Part shown: piece by piece, positions 1 through 11,914 of the stretch
Layout: every line of letters starts with the position of its first letter
Position numbering within the stretch: the first letter of the stretch is position 1
NCBI GenBank assembly: GCA_002150815.3
Contig: NDFF03000057.1
Span: 310,001-374,000 of the forward strand
DNA length: 64,000 bases
Direction of reading: 5' to 3'
From: Grammothele lineata
Lineage: Eukaryota; Basidiomycota; Agaricomycetes; Polyporales; Polyporaceae
Position numbers and translations under genes: made by a program
Notes under the pieces: generated by a model
What the model saw: the letters and a program-made list of their open reading frames with translations, nothing else
Told to the model about the DNA's origin: nothing
Databases searched by the model: none

Positions 1-351
1 CGCCACCACCGCTCCGACGCGGCCACACCGACACCGCCGCGGGCCAATCGCGCTCGTACGCGACCTTCGGGTCTCTCCGGACACCGCGGGTCCTGCCCCC
101 TTTGGGCCTTCGTTCACGACGATCCTTCATTCTAGCCATACTCGACCCCGTCCCCGAAGCTTCTCTCCTTATTCGCAGGCAACACCCACTCAACTTACCT
201 TTTGAGCTTCACAAGCCCCCTTCGCCGACGGTGCAACTGAAATCTATTGTACATGGGTGGGTAACTAGATAGCGTGACAGTCCGTCCCTGGAAGCGTATG
301 CAATAAAACATCGAGAGCATGTCCACAAATCCCAGACCGACCGAGCCAACA
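1..351. other. Region downstream of TOR, no gene seen
   Basis: These 351 bases lie 3' of the TOR stop codon (TGA read as tca at 352-354 on the plus strand). They are C-rich and contain no reading frame that I can connect to a protein. They may hold the TOR 3' untranslated region and the end of a neighbouring transcription unit, but nothing in the sequence settles this. Confidence 0.5.
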
Positions 352-3300
352 TCACCAGAACGCACACCTATAGATTCTGTGAGTCCATGATCAGACACAC
401 TCCACGAAACAACGTACCATCCAGAGAAACACTGGCACAGATTCTCCAGCGACGTCGCCTGCAGGATGAGCTTGTCGACCTGCTCCGACACCGTGAGCGG
501 CAGCTCCGTGAAGTCCTTGCCTGTACCGGACGTCGAAAAGCACGCGTGAGCACCAGCCATCTCCGCGAAACCGCGCCTGCCAGCCCGGCCCAGTCGATCG
601 GGCGTGGCGTGGCTGCGCGATGGGCCGATGACGTACCGGTGAGCTTATCTTGGACGCGCCTGTACACGAACAGCGCACGCTCGTTCCGGACTTCTTGCGC
701 CTCTGTGGGTGTGCGCGAACGCAAACGCAAACGAACGCGGCCAACGTGTCAGCCTCGCTTCATCAGATCCTCGACCCGCGACACCCTAAAAGCGTATCGC
801 GGGCCCAATCTCGGCACGCACCGTTCAGGATGTCGTTCTCGTCCGCCTTGAGCTTCCGGATCGGCGCCGTCGGGTACGCCGTCTTGCGCGCCAGGTCCGT
901 CCGCCCGCCTTCGCCTGTGTGGTACGTGAGAACCTACTCCTCTTCAGGTCAACGAGACAAGGGGCACGCACCGTCTCCGCGCCGCTCGGCGTCGGGCTGC
1001 ATGAGTCGCCAGTTGATGAGCGGGTCATACACGAACGCCTCGAGCACCGCCATCAAGCTCTCCTTGTTCTCCCTGAGCACCTTCATGCTGATCTCGCACG
1101 TGTTCCGGAACGAGCCCTCGATCCCGCTGACCTCCATCGCGTGCGTGAGCATGCGCGTCAGCCGGAACGGTATCTTCTCCGGGAACTTCTCGCGGTGCAT
1201 CGCGACCTCGAAGCAGTCCCCAAAGTCGATGTGCACGACCTTGCCCGTGTTGCGCTCGAGCATCAGGTTGGACGGGTGCCGGTCGCCCAGCCCGAGGATG
1301 TGCCCGACCATGCTGTTCACGGCGAGCGAGCGCGTGTAGGTCGCGCGCCGCTCGAGCCAGTGCTCCGAGTTCAGACTCTTCAGCCAGAGCACGCGGTACA
1401 GATCCTGGCCCGTCGTGTTCTCGAGCGCGTACTCGAACACCTCGATCTTCTGCAGCAGGATCAGGTTCTCGTAGTCCGGTGCCATCTACGCCCAATCCCG
1501 TCAGTGGCCTGCCAGATTGAGCACGGAGCGCGACACACCTGAAGCATCAGCCTGTACTCGATGTTCAGCAGCACCTTCCTCGACTCCCTGTAGTCCCGCA
1601 CGAGCACGTGCAGCGTATCGCTGTCCTTGACCCACCCCAGCAGACCCGCGTTCGGCGCGAGCGGGATGACCGGGAACGTCTGTATGTGCAGCCGCCGCTT
1701 GAAGCAATCCGTGTCGACCGAGAGCAGGCCATTCACGAGGCTGAAGAGCTGCATCACGCGCTCGTCCTGGCGCAGGTCCTCGTGGCCCTTGAGGAGGAAC
1801 TGGTAGTCGACCCCGTCGCTGCCCTTCATCGACAGCCGCCGCGGGCGCTGCTTGGACGAGATCACGCTCAGCTTCGGCGCGAAGCTCGCGATCTTGATCA
1901 CTGGCCGGCCGCTCTGGTACGTCCCTGTCGACTGCGGGTCAGCGCGTGCCAGTGACAGTCGTAAATTACCCATGACGTACCAGGCACGGCCAGCTCGAGG
2001 CCGCGTGCCTTGAGAAGCTCGGGCGACACGTATTGCAGATCGAGCGCGGTCAGTTGCGGCAGCTGCTTATCAATCTTCTTAAACACCTGCAGAACAGAAG
2101 AGTGCGTCAGTAAGAAGCCGCGCCTAAATTGACTAGGGATCGACGCACCGCGTAGTAAATGTCCCAGGCTTTATCCAGATCGCGCTTCTCGCCGTAGATG
2201 GTGAACCGCCGACACGCCTCCCGCGCCTCGTGTAGATCCCGCCCGAATACCTGTGTGAACGAGATCTCCCGTGCGGTCTTAGGGCCCTACATTTCAGGAA
2301 GTGAACGTGTGTCAGTGATGGGCATGTGAAAGTGAATGTAAATCAATACCGCTTCGAGCATGTCGTGCAAAGGCTCCAGGTACGCGATCATGCCCATCGG
2401 GTTGCGGTCGGTGTAGTAGAGCCGGGATGCTTCTTCGAGAGCTTCGTGCCACAACTCGTGCCAGAGGATGGCCACCCGAATGAGCTCGTGGCTGACCAGG
2501 AGAGCCTGCTCGACGATGACTGGGCTGTGCTCCCGCATTCTGTTCATGATAGCAAGTGCAGCATTCTTCCGCGCCACACTCGACGACTTGGATGCGACCG
2601 TGAGGGGATAGACGAGTGCTTGAGGGTGGTGCTTGCCAACTTCTGTGAGCAGGTTGTTGATGTTACGGCGGATGTTGTTGCTTGGCGTTTGGATGCGGGC
2701 GATGATCTGGTTAGGCATTAGAAAATTGGTAAACGTGTTCAACCGTCCGTCCTATACCTGGGGGATGACTTCGAGCCACGTGTCGACCTCGACAGCAGTG
2801 AAACCGTTGCTCATAGCGTGGCTGACATCGTCGTGGGTTCCGAACTTGAACCAGAGCGTAAGCAGCCGCAACGTATCCTGTAGAGCATTTTCGTTCCGTA
2901 GCGAGATAGAGCGGAAGAAGCCTGCGAAACAAATGAGTCTATGCCGGCTGGCCTCAACGCTCGTAACTTACCTGTGACAGCAGAGACAATGTGCGCAGCG
3001 AGCTCTTCTCCTGGCATCTCGTTCGCCTTGTGATACTGCTTGTCTTCCAAGAAGCTGACGACTTCAAAGTTGGCCAAGGCCCATGTGTGCCACGCCTTGT
3101 ACCACCCGGGGTCGTAATGCGTCGCGAGGTAGTAAGACTGCAAAATGTCCTTGATATTGCGCTGAGAGGTCGCTGTTAGAATGATTTGCACCGATTTAAC
3201 GGCGGAATACTCACGCCATCCCATTCCTCCTTCAGCGCAAACTGCCACTCGCCAAGCTTGAAGTAGCATCGAGCGAGGAGCCGCGACAGCTCCTCCAGCT

Positions 3301-6300
3301 TGTTGTTAACGACGGCCTCCGCGCGTGTAGAAGCGCTGCTCTGGATGTCCCTCGCGAGCTTGGCGGAGAATTCACGGAGGTAATTGAGAGTGTCTTTCCG
3401 GTCTCCCTTCGCCCAGTTGCACTTGAGATGTGCATAAATCACCATGGGCGGCGCCTTCGAGTATTGTTGCTCGCGTGGCTGAGGATGCTGAGGGAAAATG
3501 AAAGTTTAACTGAGCAACTCTGTCCCGTTTATGGATATAGCTCACTCTTTCGGGATATAGTAGCGAGTCAATCGTCTTCTCGGCAAGGAACATGCGCTCT
3601 GACTTGCGACAAAGGTTCGCAAACTTGATCCACATACCGGGGTCGTCATCAGGCGACAAGACTAGAGCCCTGACTTGCAGGATACGCTGCCAGACTTCGA
3701 CGCCCGGCTGGCATCCTTGAAGCCTAAAAGCAAGTGAGAACGTCTTTCTGCTGTACAACAGGACTCGACTCACCTCTTCATCCATGTCTTCCTCATTGCT
3801 GCTTGACGTTCCGGCTGGTCAGCATGCTGCTTGTAGTTCACAATCTCCTCCAGCTCCGAAAGCATCTGCGCGCGGACCATCGTGCTATTTCACCGGTTAG
3901 ACGACGACTCGCGCCGGAGCAAGCAAGATGAGGTACTCACTTATACGACCGCCCATAGCTTTCACCGACTAATGATGTGAGCTCTGGGTCAAGCAGGTCC
4001 CTCGCCTTCGCGATCTGCTGCATCGCCTTGGGGAATTGGTTCTGGTGTACGGCCAGGATGGCACGGTAGAACGGCCGGTCCGCCGAATCGGGCTTCATCG
4101 TCTGAATGTAGTTGTCCATCGCCTCCCAGTCGTTCAGTGCCCACGCAGCTGCGGCAGCCATCGGCGCGACCTCACGCCGGTCTTCGATGTTCGCGCTCGA
4201 CCAGTGCTCCTCGACGTGCTTCGCAAGCTGATCCCACTCGCCCAGCGCATGGAGGCACTTCATGCGTCCGATTGCGATTTCAGGAGCGTTCGGGTCTTCG
4301 TTTGCGCGCTTCTCGTACGTTTGCAGCGCTTCCTGCCATCGACCGAGCCGCTCGTACCACTCCTCGTGCTTGCTCACATCGTACTGCTCGCGCGCGACGA
4401 GGAGCGTGCCCCACGCCGCGTCGTGCTGCTGCAGCTTCGAGTTGATACTGATGAGCGCTTCGATGATGTTCGGCGACGTCTCGGTGAAGAACTCGAGCTC
4501 CTTATAGTGCAGTGCTTTCGCGTACGCGTGGAACTTCATCGCGTACTCTCCGAGCGTGCGGTTCTCGATGGGGAGGGCTTTCTCTTCGTGCTCCATGAAC
4601 TCAGCCAAGTTCAGCAGTCGATGCACCAGTTCAGAAGGCGCCGTACTGGACGTGATAGCGAACTCAATAGAGCGGACGAGGTCCTCCTAATGAATGGGAC
4701 ACCGGGAGCATTAGTGTGCGCTCCATTAAGTCGACAAGGCCCTCACCTGGTACTGGTCGTATAACTCTCCCCAGCAAGACACAAAGGCGGCATTGAACAA
4801 CTCCCTTGCGAGCGGTTGATGGACGTCCACCAAGCTCATACATGCACGAAGCGCGTGCGAAGGAGACTCCCTCATGAACTCGACGGACAACCTTTGGATC
4901 CAGTCCAGCCACTCTTCCTTGGTGGTCACCTGCGATGTGTCCCATGCCTGCTTGAGGTGCTGCTGGTTCACGGTCATCCTCGTGGCTTCTGCGGGCGCCT
5001 GGAAATCATTCGTCTTTGAACTATCGCTGGTGCTAAAGGTACGAAACCATGTGAGGACAGCGAGTACACCCGTTTTTGATGAAAAGGCTCACAGATCCGG
5101 TGCTGACGTATCTTGAGGCAATCGTTCGCCTTTGAGGAGTTTCTCAATCAGGTTCTCGTACCGTAGATGCGAGATACGGTTCCTCGTAAGGGTCTGTCTC
5201 TGATTAGCATCATAACGAAGGAGGTGAAAATGGCACTACCTTTCGAACCGTCGGGTGAAAGATCGCAAAATCGGACCCCAGCTGGACCATGAGCGCACAA
5301 AGGCTGTCCATGACCGCCATCCTCAACTCATTGTTTCCTTGATTCAACACGCGTATGAGCGGGTGGATGATGCGCGACGCGTGATCGGAGAAGTTCACGC
5401 GGTACGTGAGCCCCTCGATCGTCTGGATTGCCTTCTTGCGTAGCTGTACGCTCGCGTCATGCCGTTCGTACGTCTTGACGATAAGCGGGATCACGAGCTG
5501 GAGGTACTCTTCGATGTTCGCGCCGAATGTGAGGAAAGCGTCGAAGATTTTCATCTGCGTTGCTCCAACCTTGTCGGTAAGTTCTCCCTCGAACACCTTC
5601 AGGATGGGCGGAAGGATCATCGGAATGAAGGGCTTGAACTCGGCGTCGAGAGCCTTGCCGAGAGCCTCGACGAGGCTCATGAGAGGTAGCTGGAGAAGGG
5701 GGTTATCCCAAAGGTCTTGAACGAGCTTGAAGATCTCCGTCATATGATTGCGAACGTGTTGCTTGATGATTCCCACGAGGATTGCGAGCTGCTCGAGGTG
5801 GAAGACTTGGATCCGTGAGGCTGACGTCCGTGCTACAGTGGCGAAGGCGGGAATGATCTAGATATCCATTTCAGAGCCACTCATATGACGCGAGGGATGA
5901 GTATCTTACCTGTGGCAAGAAGGTAACGCACTTCAAACCTTGGGTCTTGAAGATCGACATAATCGCTTCGATGACTTTGTGATGATGGTTGTTCAACGAT
6001 TGGTCCTTCAGCACGTTCAGCAGTGAATTAATGGCCACGGTCTGATAGTAGTCATCTGACGCGGTCGATGCGCCGGTGAGGTTACGAGACGCCGCATTCG
6101 CAAGGTTGGAAGACACTTCGTTCGCCGTCTCCTCCTCGTGCTTAACCTTGCGCCTGTAGGGGTCCAGCGCTCCGAGAATACCAAGAACCTTAATGACCTC
6201 CCGCCTAACTCCCTGGCTCAGTTCCGTCCGGAGAATCCTGCTCAGGATTTGCAGTAGTTGAGGGTATTCGACCAGAGGCGCAATGACGTATCCTGAGCTA

Positions 6301-8922
6301 GAACAAAGCTGGCCCAGAGTATGCAGAGCGGCATCGCGCTTCTGTAACGACGGGTCCGCAAGTTTGACGATGAGGATCTGCATGAGGTCAGGGACGAGAG
6401 GCATGACATCTTCTCCACCAACGCAAGTGAGCTCTCCGAGACACATGAGGATGTTGGCGGAAACGGTGGGATTTGAATCGTTCGCTTTCGGAAGCAGGAC
6501 TCGAAGCATTGGGATCGCGTACGGTTTGATGAGACGTTGGGTGGCGTTCACCAGCAACGTGAGGAGGCGTGTACATTCTTCCCGATTGCGCCTGTAGTAA
6601 AAAACTTTAGCACAAGTAGAACTGGACGATGGGAGACGTACGTGACGGTCGAGTACTCAAGTTCGGTCAAGAGCTGGATGAGTGACTTCCGCAGTGAGGG
6701 CATGACATAGGCGGGGTTGTGCGTTGCGAGCCGGCCGATCAAGGTCACGGCAGTGACCCGGTTTTCGAATACCTCGTCATTCACAGCGATGAACAGCGAA
6801 CGAACGTTCTCCGCTTGAGCAAGATGTTTGTCAAAACGCTCGTGGAGAGAAGAAAGCACTGTCTGTCGAATACTAGCATCTACAAGAATCGTTAGAAGAT
6901 GCATGAGTTGGAACTCGGCGCAGCCGTACCTGGGTCAGCGATAGCAACGGTGAGGAGTTTGTCAATGACATCGCTGATGATCTCGATACTGTGGTTGCTG
7001 GCCTGGTAACAGATCGGGTCCCGGACAAAGAGTCGGCAACAGGTCAGCGCAGCAGCTCGCCTGACTTCCGGATGCTCCTGATCCAAATATGGAAGAGCAC
7101 ATTCATGAACGAACTGATTCAGTATGTGGCCTACTGAGAGTATTAGCGGCGACATTATCACACGTAACTACAAACCTTACCACTGAAGTCGAACGTATGG
7201 AGTGTTGTGAGCGCAAGAGTAAGGATCTCGGGACCTCTTGTAGAGTTCGCGACCTCGATCGGGATAGCTTCTTTACTTGCGTTTGCGGAATCACCACGAA
7301 GTAAAGATGGCGGAGCGCCGAGCGGCTTGTAGCTATGACCACTCAGGATCATTGACAATAAGTCAAGAAGCCGGTCTGTAGGCAAGATAAGTACAACACT
7401 CGAGCAAACGCGAGACATTTCATCACCTTGGATGGTCTTGAGCAAAGGAGGTATGTGGGTAGCAATAGCGACGAGAGCTTGTCGTAATGGCTCGCTGAGC
7501 CCGCAGCTGAACATGAGATCTAGTTGATCGTGGAGCAGCTTCGTCAGGTTGGGACCGACAGCCTGCGCGAGCATTCCAACGCATTGGAATATCGGTTCCT
7601 CTGAAGGCGCGTTCTTCTTCCTGTGGCCATGATTCAGCTATGATCAGGGGTAGCGCCTTTCACCAAACCCACCCTCTAGATTGAAGTCCTAACTTGACTT
7701 GTGACATGATAGGCTCAAGGAATGGCTTCATGTCACTCCCCACCGCTACTGCGACGTGACCAATTGCAATGAACGCCACTGAACGCTCATTGTGTTTGTC
7801 TAGTTGAGTGAGTAGATGAGCCATCGCCCTGTGCAGGAAATGCTCCGAAAAGGTCTGGGTATCATAGACGGCTAGCGTGGGGATGAGGGTGATGACCATC
7901 TTCCGCACGATCGGTTCTCGGTGGGTCTTGAAGGAGAGGATTTGTTCCGCGGCATCCAGGAAATTCTCCTTCATGAACTGCGCGGGGCAAGGTGTGTTAC
8001 AATGGCAGGCGTCTCGAGTTAGTGTACGTACCATGCCACCGTGAAGCAAGAGTTCACGATACGTCAACAGTGATCCATGTATCGCCTCGACTTGGGACAT
8101 CTTCAGGCCCATCTGGGCATCCTTGAGGATCCCCAAGAGGTGCGGACTCCTCGTTTGCCGTTCTCGTTGCGTGATAATCTCCAGACAAGCTGCCAACAAT
8201 TCGGCTGCGCTCTCCCGTACGATGTTGCGGGGGTCACGGAGGGGGACAAGGATCTTCTCAAAAACGAGCCCAATGTGTTGGTTGAAGTATGCAGCACTAT
8301 TCCGAGCAAGCTCTTTCAAGATAAGAACGCCTGCATGTCGGCCCTGCTCTGACTTCTGTTCAGACTTGTCTGCTTGAAGGAGTTTTATTGCAGCCTGCAC
8401 TTCAAAGTCCATGAAGACGTCTCCAAACGCAGTTGCACTAATTTCGGCTATGTGGCCAAGAGTCTTGGAGGCTGCGAGCATGACATTGATATCCGGATCT
8501 GGGAGGAGAGTCTTGACATAGTTGAAGAGCCGGTAATGATGCGTTTTGGGATCCATGTCGCCCTCCACTTTGACGAGATAGTCTATACTTGGATCAGTCA
8601 CATACGCAAGGCGTGATCAATGCCGCGACGCACCGATTGCCAGGATTCCTCCAAGCTTCTCCGCGGGTGACTGACTGTGCACGAGCTCGAAAATCTTGTT
8701 GATGAGCTCCTCCCATAGCTTCGCCACGGCATCAGAAGATAACTCAGGGATAGTGTTGGAGGCCTTCGCGATGTGAGCATACGTCAAACATCCGCATAGA
8801 GAACGTACATAGCGTTGTAACTCGAAAGCAGCCTGCGCGCGGACCTCGGCGTTTCTACTCTTGAGCCCTTGGAAGAGTTGGTCGAGAACGTCTGCCTGGG
8901 GAGAGGCGGCGACGAAGGACAT
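352..8922 (-). CDS. TOR1: Target-of-rapamycin (TOR) PI3K-related protein kinase, complete
   Basis: Serine/threonine kinase at the core of TORC1/TORC2. My splice model has 25 exons with consistent phases and encodes 2383 aa, a normal TOR length. Exons: 8922-8634, 8582-8032, 7977-7673, 7620-7181, 7130-6930, 6879-6642, 6591-5910, 5857-5240, 5193-5093, 5032-4747, 4686-3941, 3884-3774, 3723-3546, 3487-3215, 3161-2972, 2921-2758, 2706-2350, 2286-2149, 2086-1981, 1924-1539, 1485-972, 914-822, 702-637, 520-418, 367-352. HEAT repeats fill about residues 1-1200, FAT about 1260-1820, FRB about 1864-1965 ([15 protein letters not shown]), kinase about 2000-2310 with catalytic GDRHPSN (Asp ~2188, Asn ~2193) and HIDFGD (Asp ~2207), and FATC ends in GWCAFW. 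The acceptor before 5193 is the least certain junction. Introns 8583-8633 and 7978-8031 are supported by frame continuity. A further 45-nt in-frame intron may lie inside exon 1. Confidence 0.96.
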
Positions 8923-9307
8923 GGTGTCGCTACAGCCCGCGCCGTCCTCGCAGGAGTAGGAGAAGAGAGAGAATGGGTAGGGCTCGGGTGAGAGTGGCTT
9001 AAGTCAAAGACGGGTCCGCAGGAATCGGCTCTGCAATGATGCATACAGCACAGGCACTCGGACCAAGGACGCGTTATTGCACGTGCTCGGGGAGATTAGA
9101 TTAGCTTCGCTCGATTTCATCTAATCTCGCCCACTGCGTCATCGCCGCGGCGGATTCTGGCGCAGCGGCGCACCTGCGTACGGCTGCGCCCGGCCCAACC
9201 AAACCTCTCAGAGTCATGGTTCCTCCTCTTGCTCCTCGCTCTGAACCCCCACCTTCAGCGATACACCACCACCCCTCAGCATCTCTGCTCTCAACCCTTT
9301 CTCGATT
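8923..9307. promoter_or_regulatory. Shared divergent upstream region of TOR and the F-box/RCC1 gene
   Basis: The 385 bp between the TOR start codon (minus) and the F-box/RCC1 start codon (plus) must hold both promoters or their proximal parts. It contains a CACGTG E-box at 9080-9085 and a 10-bp inverted repeat, GAGATTAGAT at 9092-9101 and ATCTAATCTC at 9119-9128, with a 17-nt spacer. A C/T-rich stretch precedes the plus-strand start codon. Regulatory use is inferred from position; no binding is shown. Confidence 0.55.
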
Positions 9308-11610
9308 ATGACCGCCGGACTCGCCGATCTACCCGTGGAGCTCTTCACTGACAACATCTTCCCCTTCCTTCCACCCCGTGATATCGTGAGCCTCGGATCG
9401 ATCAACAAGTTCTTCCACTCTCTCTATCAAGACGAAGCATATTGGCACAGGAGAATACAGGCGGACTTCAACTTTCCTAGCTCTGCAACTGCCCGTCAAA
9501 CCGGATGGCTCTTCCTCTATCAGCGACTAAGCAACCCGAAGCTTTATGTTTGGGGGTCCGTCCATCGCCTCTTGGAGCGTGCGTGAGCTGATATCTGTTC
9601 TACAGCGAACGAAGTAGAAGCCGACTTGGCATGTTGGATCCTCCCAAGTCATCTCTTCGGGATGGCGTGCCGTTCCCAGCTCGCCTCAACATTCCAGGCG
9701 TGCGTTTCGTAACTCTGGCTGCCGGCGGAATGTAAGTATGGACTGCTCCGAATACATGCGTGTTCATCTAACGTTATGACAGGTCATTCCATGCGATCGA
9801 CGCTAAGGGCGACATCTATGTCTGGGGTACGCCAGCTATCTCGCTGTCGAGTAACACGCAATAACACATCTACAGGTACACTTGACGGGACCAGCATGGC
9901 CCTCCGTAGCGATGGCTTCTCAGAACCATCTCAGAAAGCAGACCAGCCCATGCGCTTGCATCTTCCTGTCAAGTTCCGTACTATGAGGTAGCGACTACAT
10001 CTCCGATGCCCTAATGAGAGCGTTACTCACGGATCCCATTAGTTGTGGCCGTCTTCACACGGCGGCGATGGATGCTGCTGCTGACGTCTGGACCTTCACG
10101 TCATGGGGACGTCCATTCCGTCTCAGTTCCTCACTTGTCGACAAGTCGTCCCCTGAGACAACTCCTGTTCAAGTCGAAGGCGGATGGGCATTCACCGCCA
10201 TTCTTACGCTCTCTGGAGACGTTCTCGTCTTCTGGCCCTTCGGAAGGCAGTTCAAAGAAATTATCTCTCACAAGAACGAAGAATTCGACTCAACCGACAA
10301 TGATGCGCTGAAAGAAGCGGCAAAGGCGAAGCCCGCTACCAGCAAGCCGGATGTAATCCCTTGCCACTGGTGGGTGATTCACGGGGCTGATCCAGTGAGG
10401 CTGCCGCCCGTTCCTGTCGATATCCTACCGCATTTGCGTCACACCGGGATACCCGAAGAAGAGTTAAATCAACCTACCAAGTTGGTTAAGATTGCGGGAT
10501 TCGACAACAATATCATTGGGTTGACGAATAAGGGGCATGTCCTACGTTACAATCATCTCCACGGTGAAACCGATTATGAGAGAGGCCGTTGGGAATATGT
10601 GAGTCGTTTACATAACTACGATAAAGCTCTATCGATTTCAACTTCATACAGCTACCACGTTTCAGTGACATCGAGGAGATCAAGGGGACAACACCATTCA
10701 CTACTACCGAGGGCGAACAAGCTTCTGTTACACCGCCCAAGACAATGCACATCACACATGTACGTTGATAAACTGGTCTCGAGAGAGGAAACTCATATTT
10801 CTGGTAGATCTCTGCGTCGTTCCATACCTTTTTTGCCTACTCGACGGGCGCGAGTTCCATCGTGCTCATGGGCGACGACATCCCAGACAACCCTGTAGCG
10901 GGCCCACAAGCCAATGCCCCCCCGTTGGTCGCGCACCCAGGAATCAACTACTTTGCACCCAAGATCATCCCCGAGCTCCAGCACCAGTCCGTCATCTCCG
11001 TCGTCGTCGGCGACTACCACTACGGCGCACTCACCGCGACCGGCCGCCTCCTCACCTGGGGCTCGTTCTCCCGTGGGGCACTCGGTATGGGCGCCCCCAC
11101 CGAGCTCCCTCTCGGTGCGCCGGGGGGGTTCCCGGCGCAGAATGCGCGCGACGCCGCTGTGCATTCTCAATGGGGCCTGCGGCACGACCCCCCGGCAGTG
11201 CGTGTGCCTGCCGAGGTGCGCTTTGACCATGGCGAGCGACGGAGCCGGCCGAAGTTCTGCTTTGCGGCCGCCGCGATGGGGTGGCACACTGGCGCGCTCG
11301 TAATTGACCTAGACGTGAGTGATGTAGTCTTTTAATTTGTCGTATACGTGCCGACACGCCGACATGGCTTTTCCAGCCAGACCAGGAGGGTGACGACCAA
11401 CCGAGAGGGAACACTCGAAGCTCTTTCCAATCGCAACCAGCGGATGATGTTGGGACCACGCCCGAAGGCTCGGTCAGCATCCTTCCTCATGACGGGCCGT
11501 CGACCATCCCTCGCTTGGGCGCCGTTATGGGCCGAGGGCTTCCTTTCCGTGTTGGCTTCGCAGGAAGGGGTCGCCGGTGGGGGGCACATGGAGGTGCTCC
11601 AGGAGCTTGA
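9308..11610 (+). CDS. SAF1: F-box protein with RCC1-type repeats, Saf1/Pof9-like SCF adaptor
   Basis: Predicted substrate receptor of an SCF ubiquitin ligase. Eight exons join in phase to 644 aa: 9308-9555, 9606-9731, 9783-9826, 9876-9987, 10043-10598, 10652-10759, 10808-11314, 11377-11610. Residues about 5-50 form an F-box (LADLPVELFTDNIFPFLPPR), which would bind Skp1. RCC1-type blade motifs follow: YVWGERSRSRLG, AAGGMSFHAIDAKG with IYVWG, CGRLHTAAMD, VVVGDYHYGALTATGRLLTW and FAAAAMGWHTGAL. The C-terminus FRVGFAGRGRRWG is preceded by a low-complexity stretch. The architecture and length fit yeast Saf1, known for turnover of unprocessed vacuolar proteins. Intron 1 uses a GTCCGT donor; no other donor nearby gives both the reading frame and a realistic intron length. 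A plain RCC1-repeat protein is less likely because of the N-terminal F-box. Confidence 0.88.
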
Positions 11611-11830
11611 GCACGTTTCACTATGATTCCAAGAGTGTAGGTAATTTGTATTGATGGGTGGCGTTATGTAACATAGAAGTATAGCAGTACAAGGAATCAG
11701 AAAGGCAAATACGACTACTGTGAAATGAGTAGTACACATCACTGTACAAAAAGTAGTTATGTTGGTCTTCGCATATCGAGAGAATTTATTAGCTAGCATG
11801 GGATGCCGGCCGCTTGTAAGAGCGAAAAAG

Positions 11831-11914
11831 GGGCCTGGCCGGGAATTGAACCCGGGACCTCCTCCAAATTGCTGAACGCCCTAAGAAGGAATCATACTAC
11901 TAGACCACCAGGCC
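11831..11914 (-). tRNA. tRNA-Pro(AGG) with 12-nt intron
   Basis: Read on the minus strand, GGCCTGG pairs with CCAGGCC to give a 7-bp acceptor stem, and the T arm carries GGTTCAATTCC. The anticodon stem CCTTC pairs with GGAGG, one pair being G-U, and the loop reads TTAGGG, giving anticodon AGG. A 12-nt intron (cgttcagcaatt) sits one base after the anticodon, the canonical eukaryotic position. A T5 run follows directly and would stop RNA polymerase III. The mature sequence is identical to the copy at 51543-51626. Confidence 0.95.
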
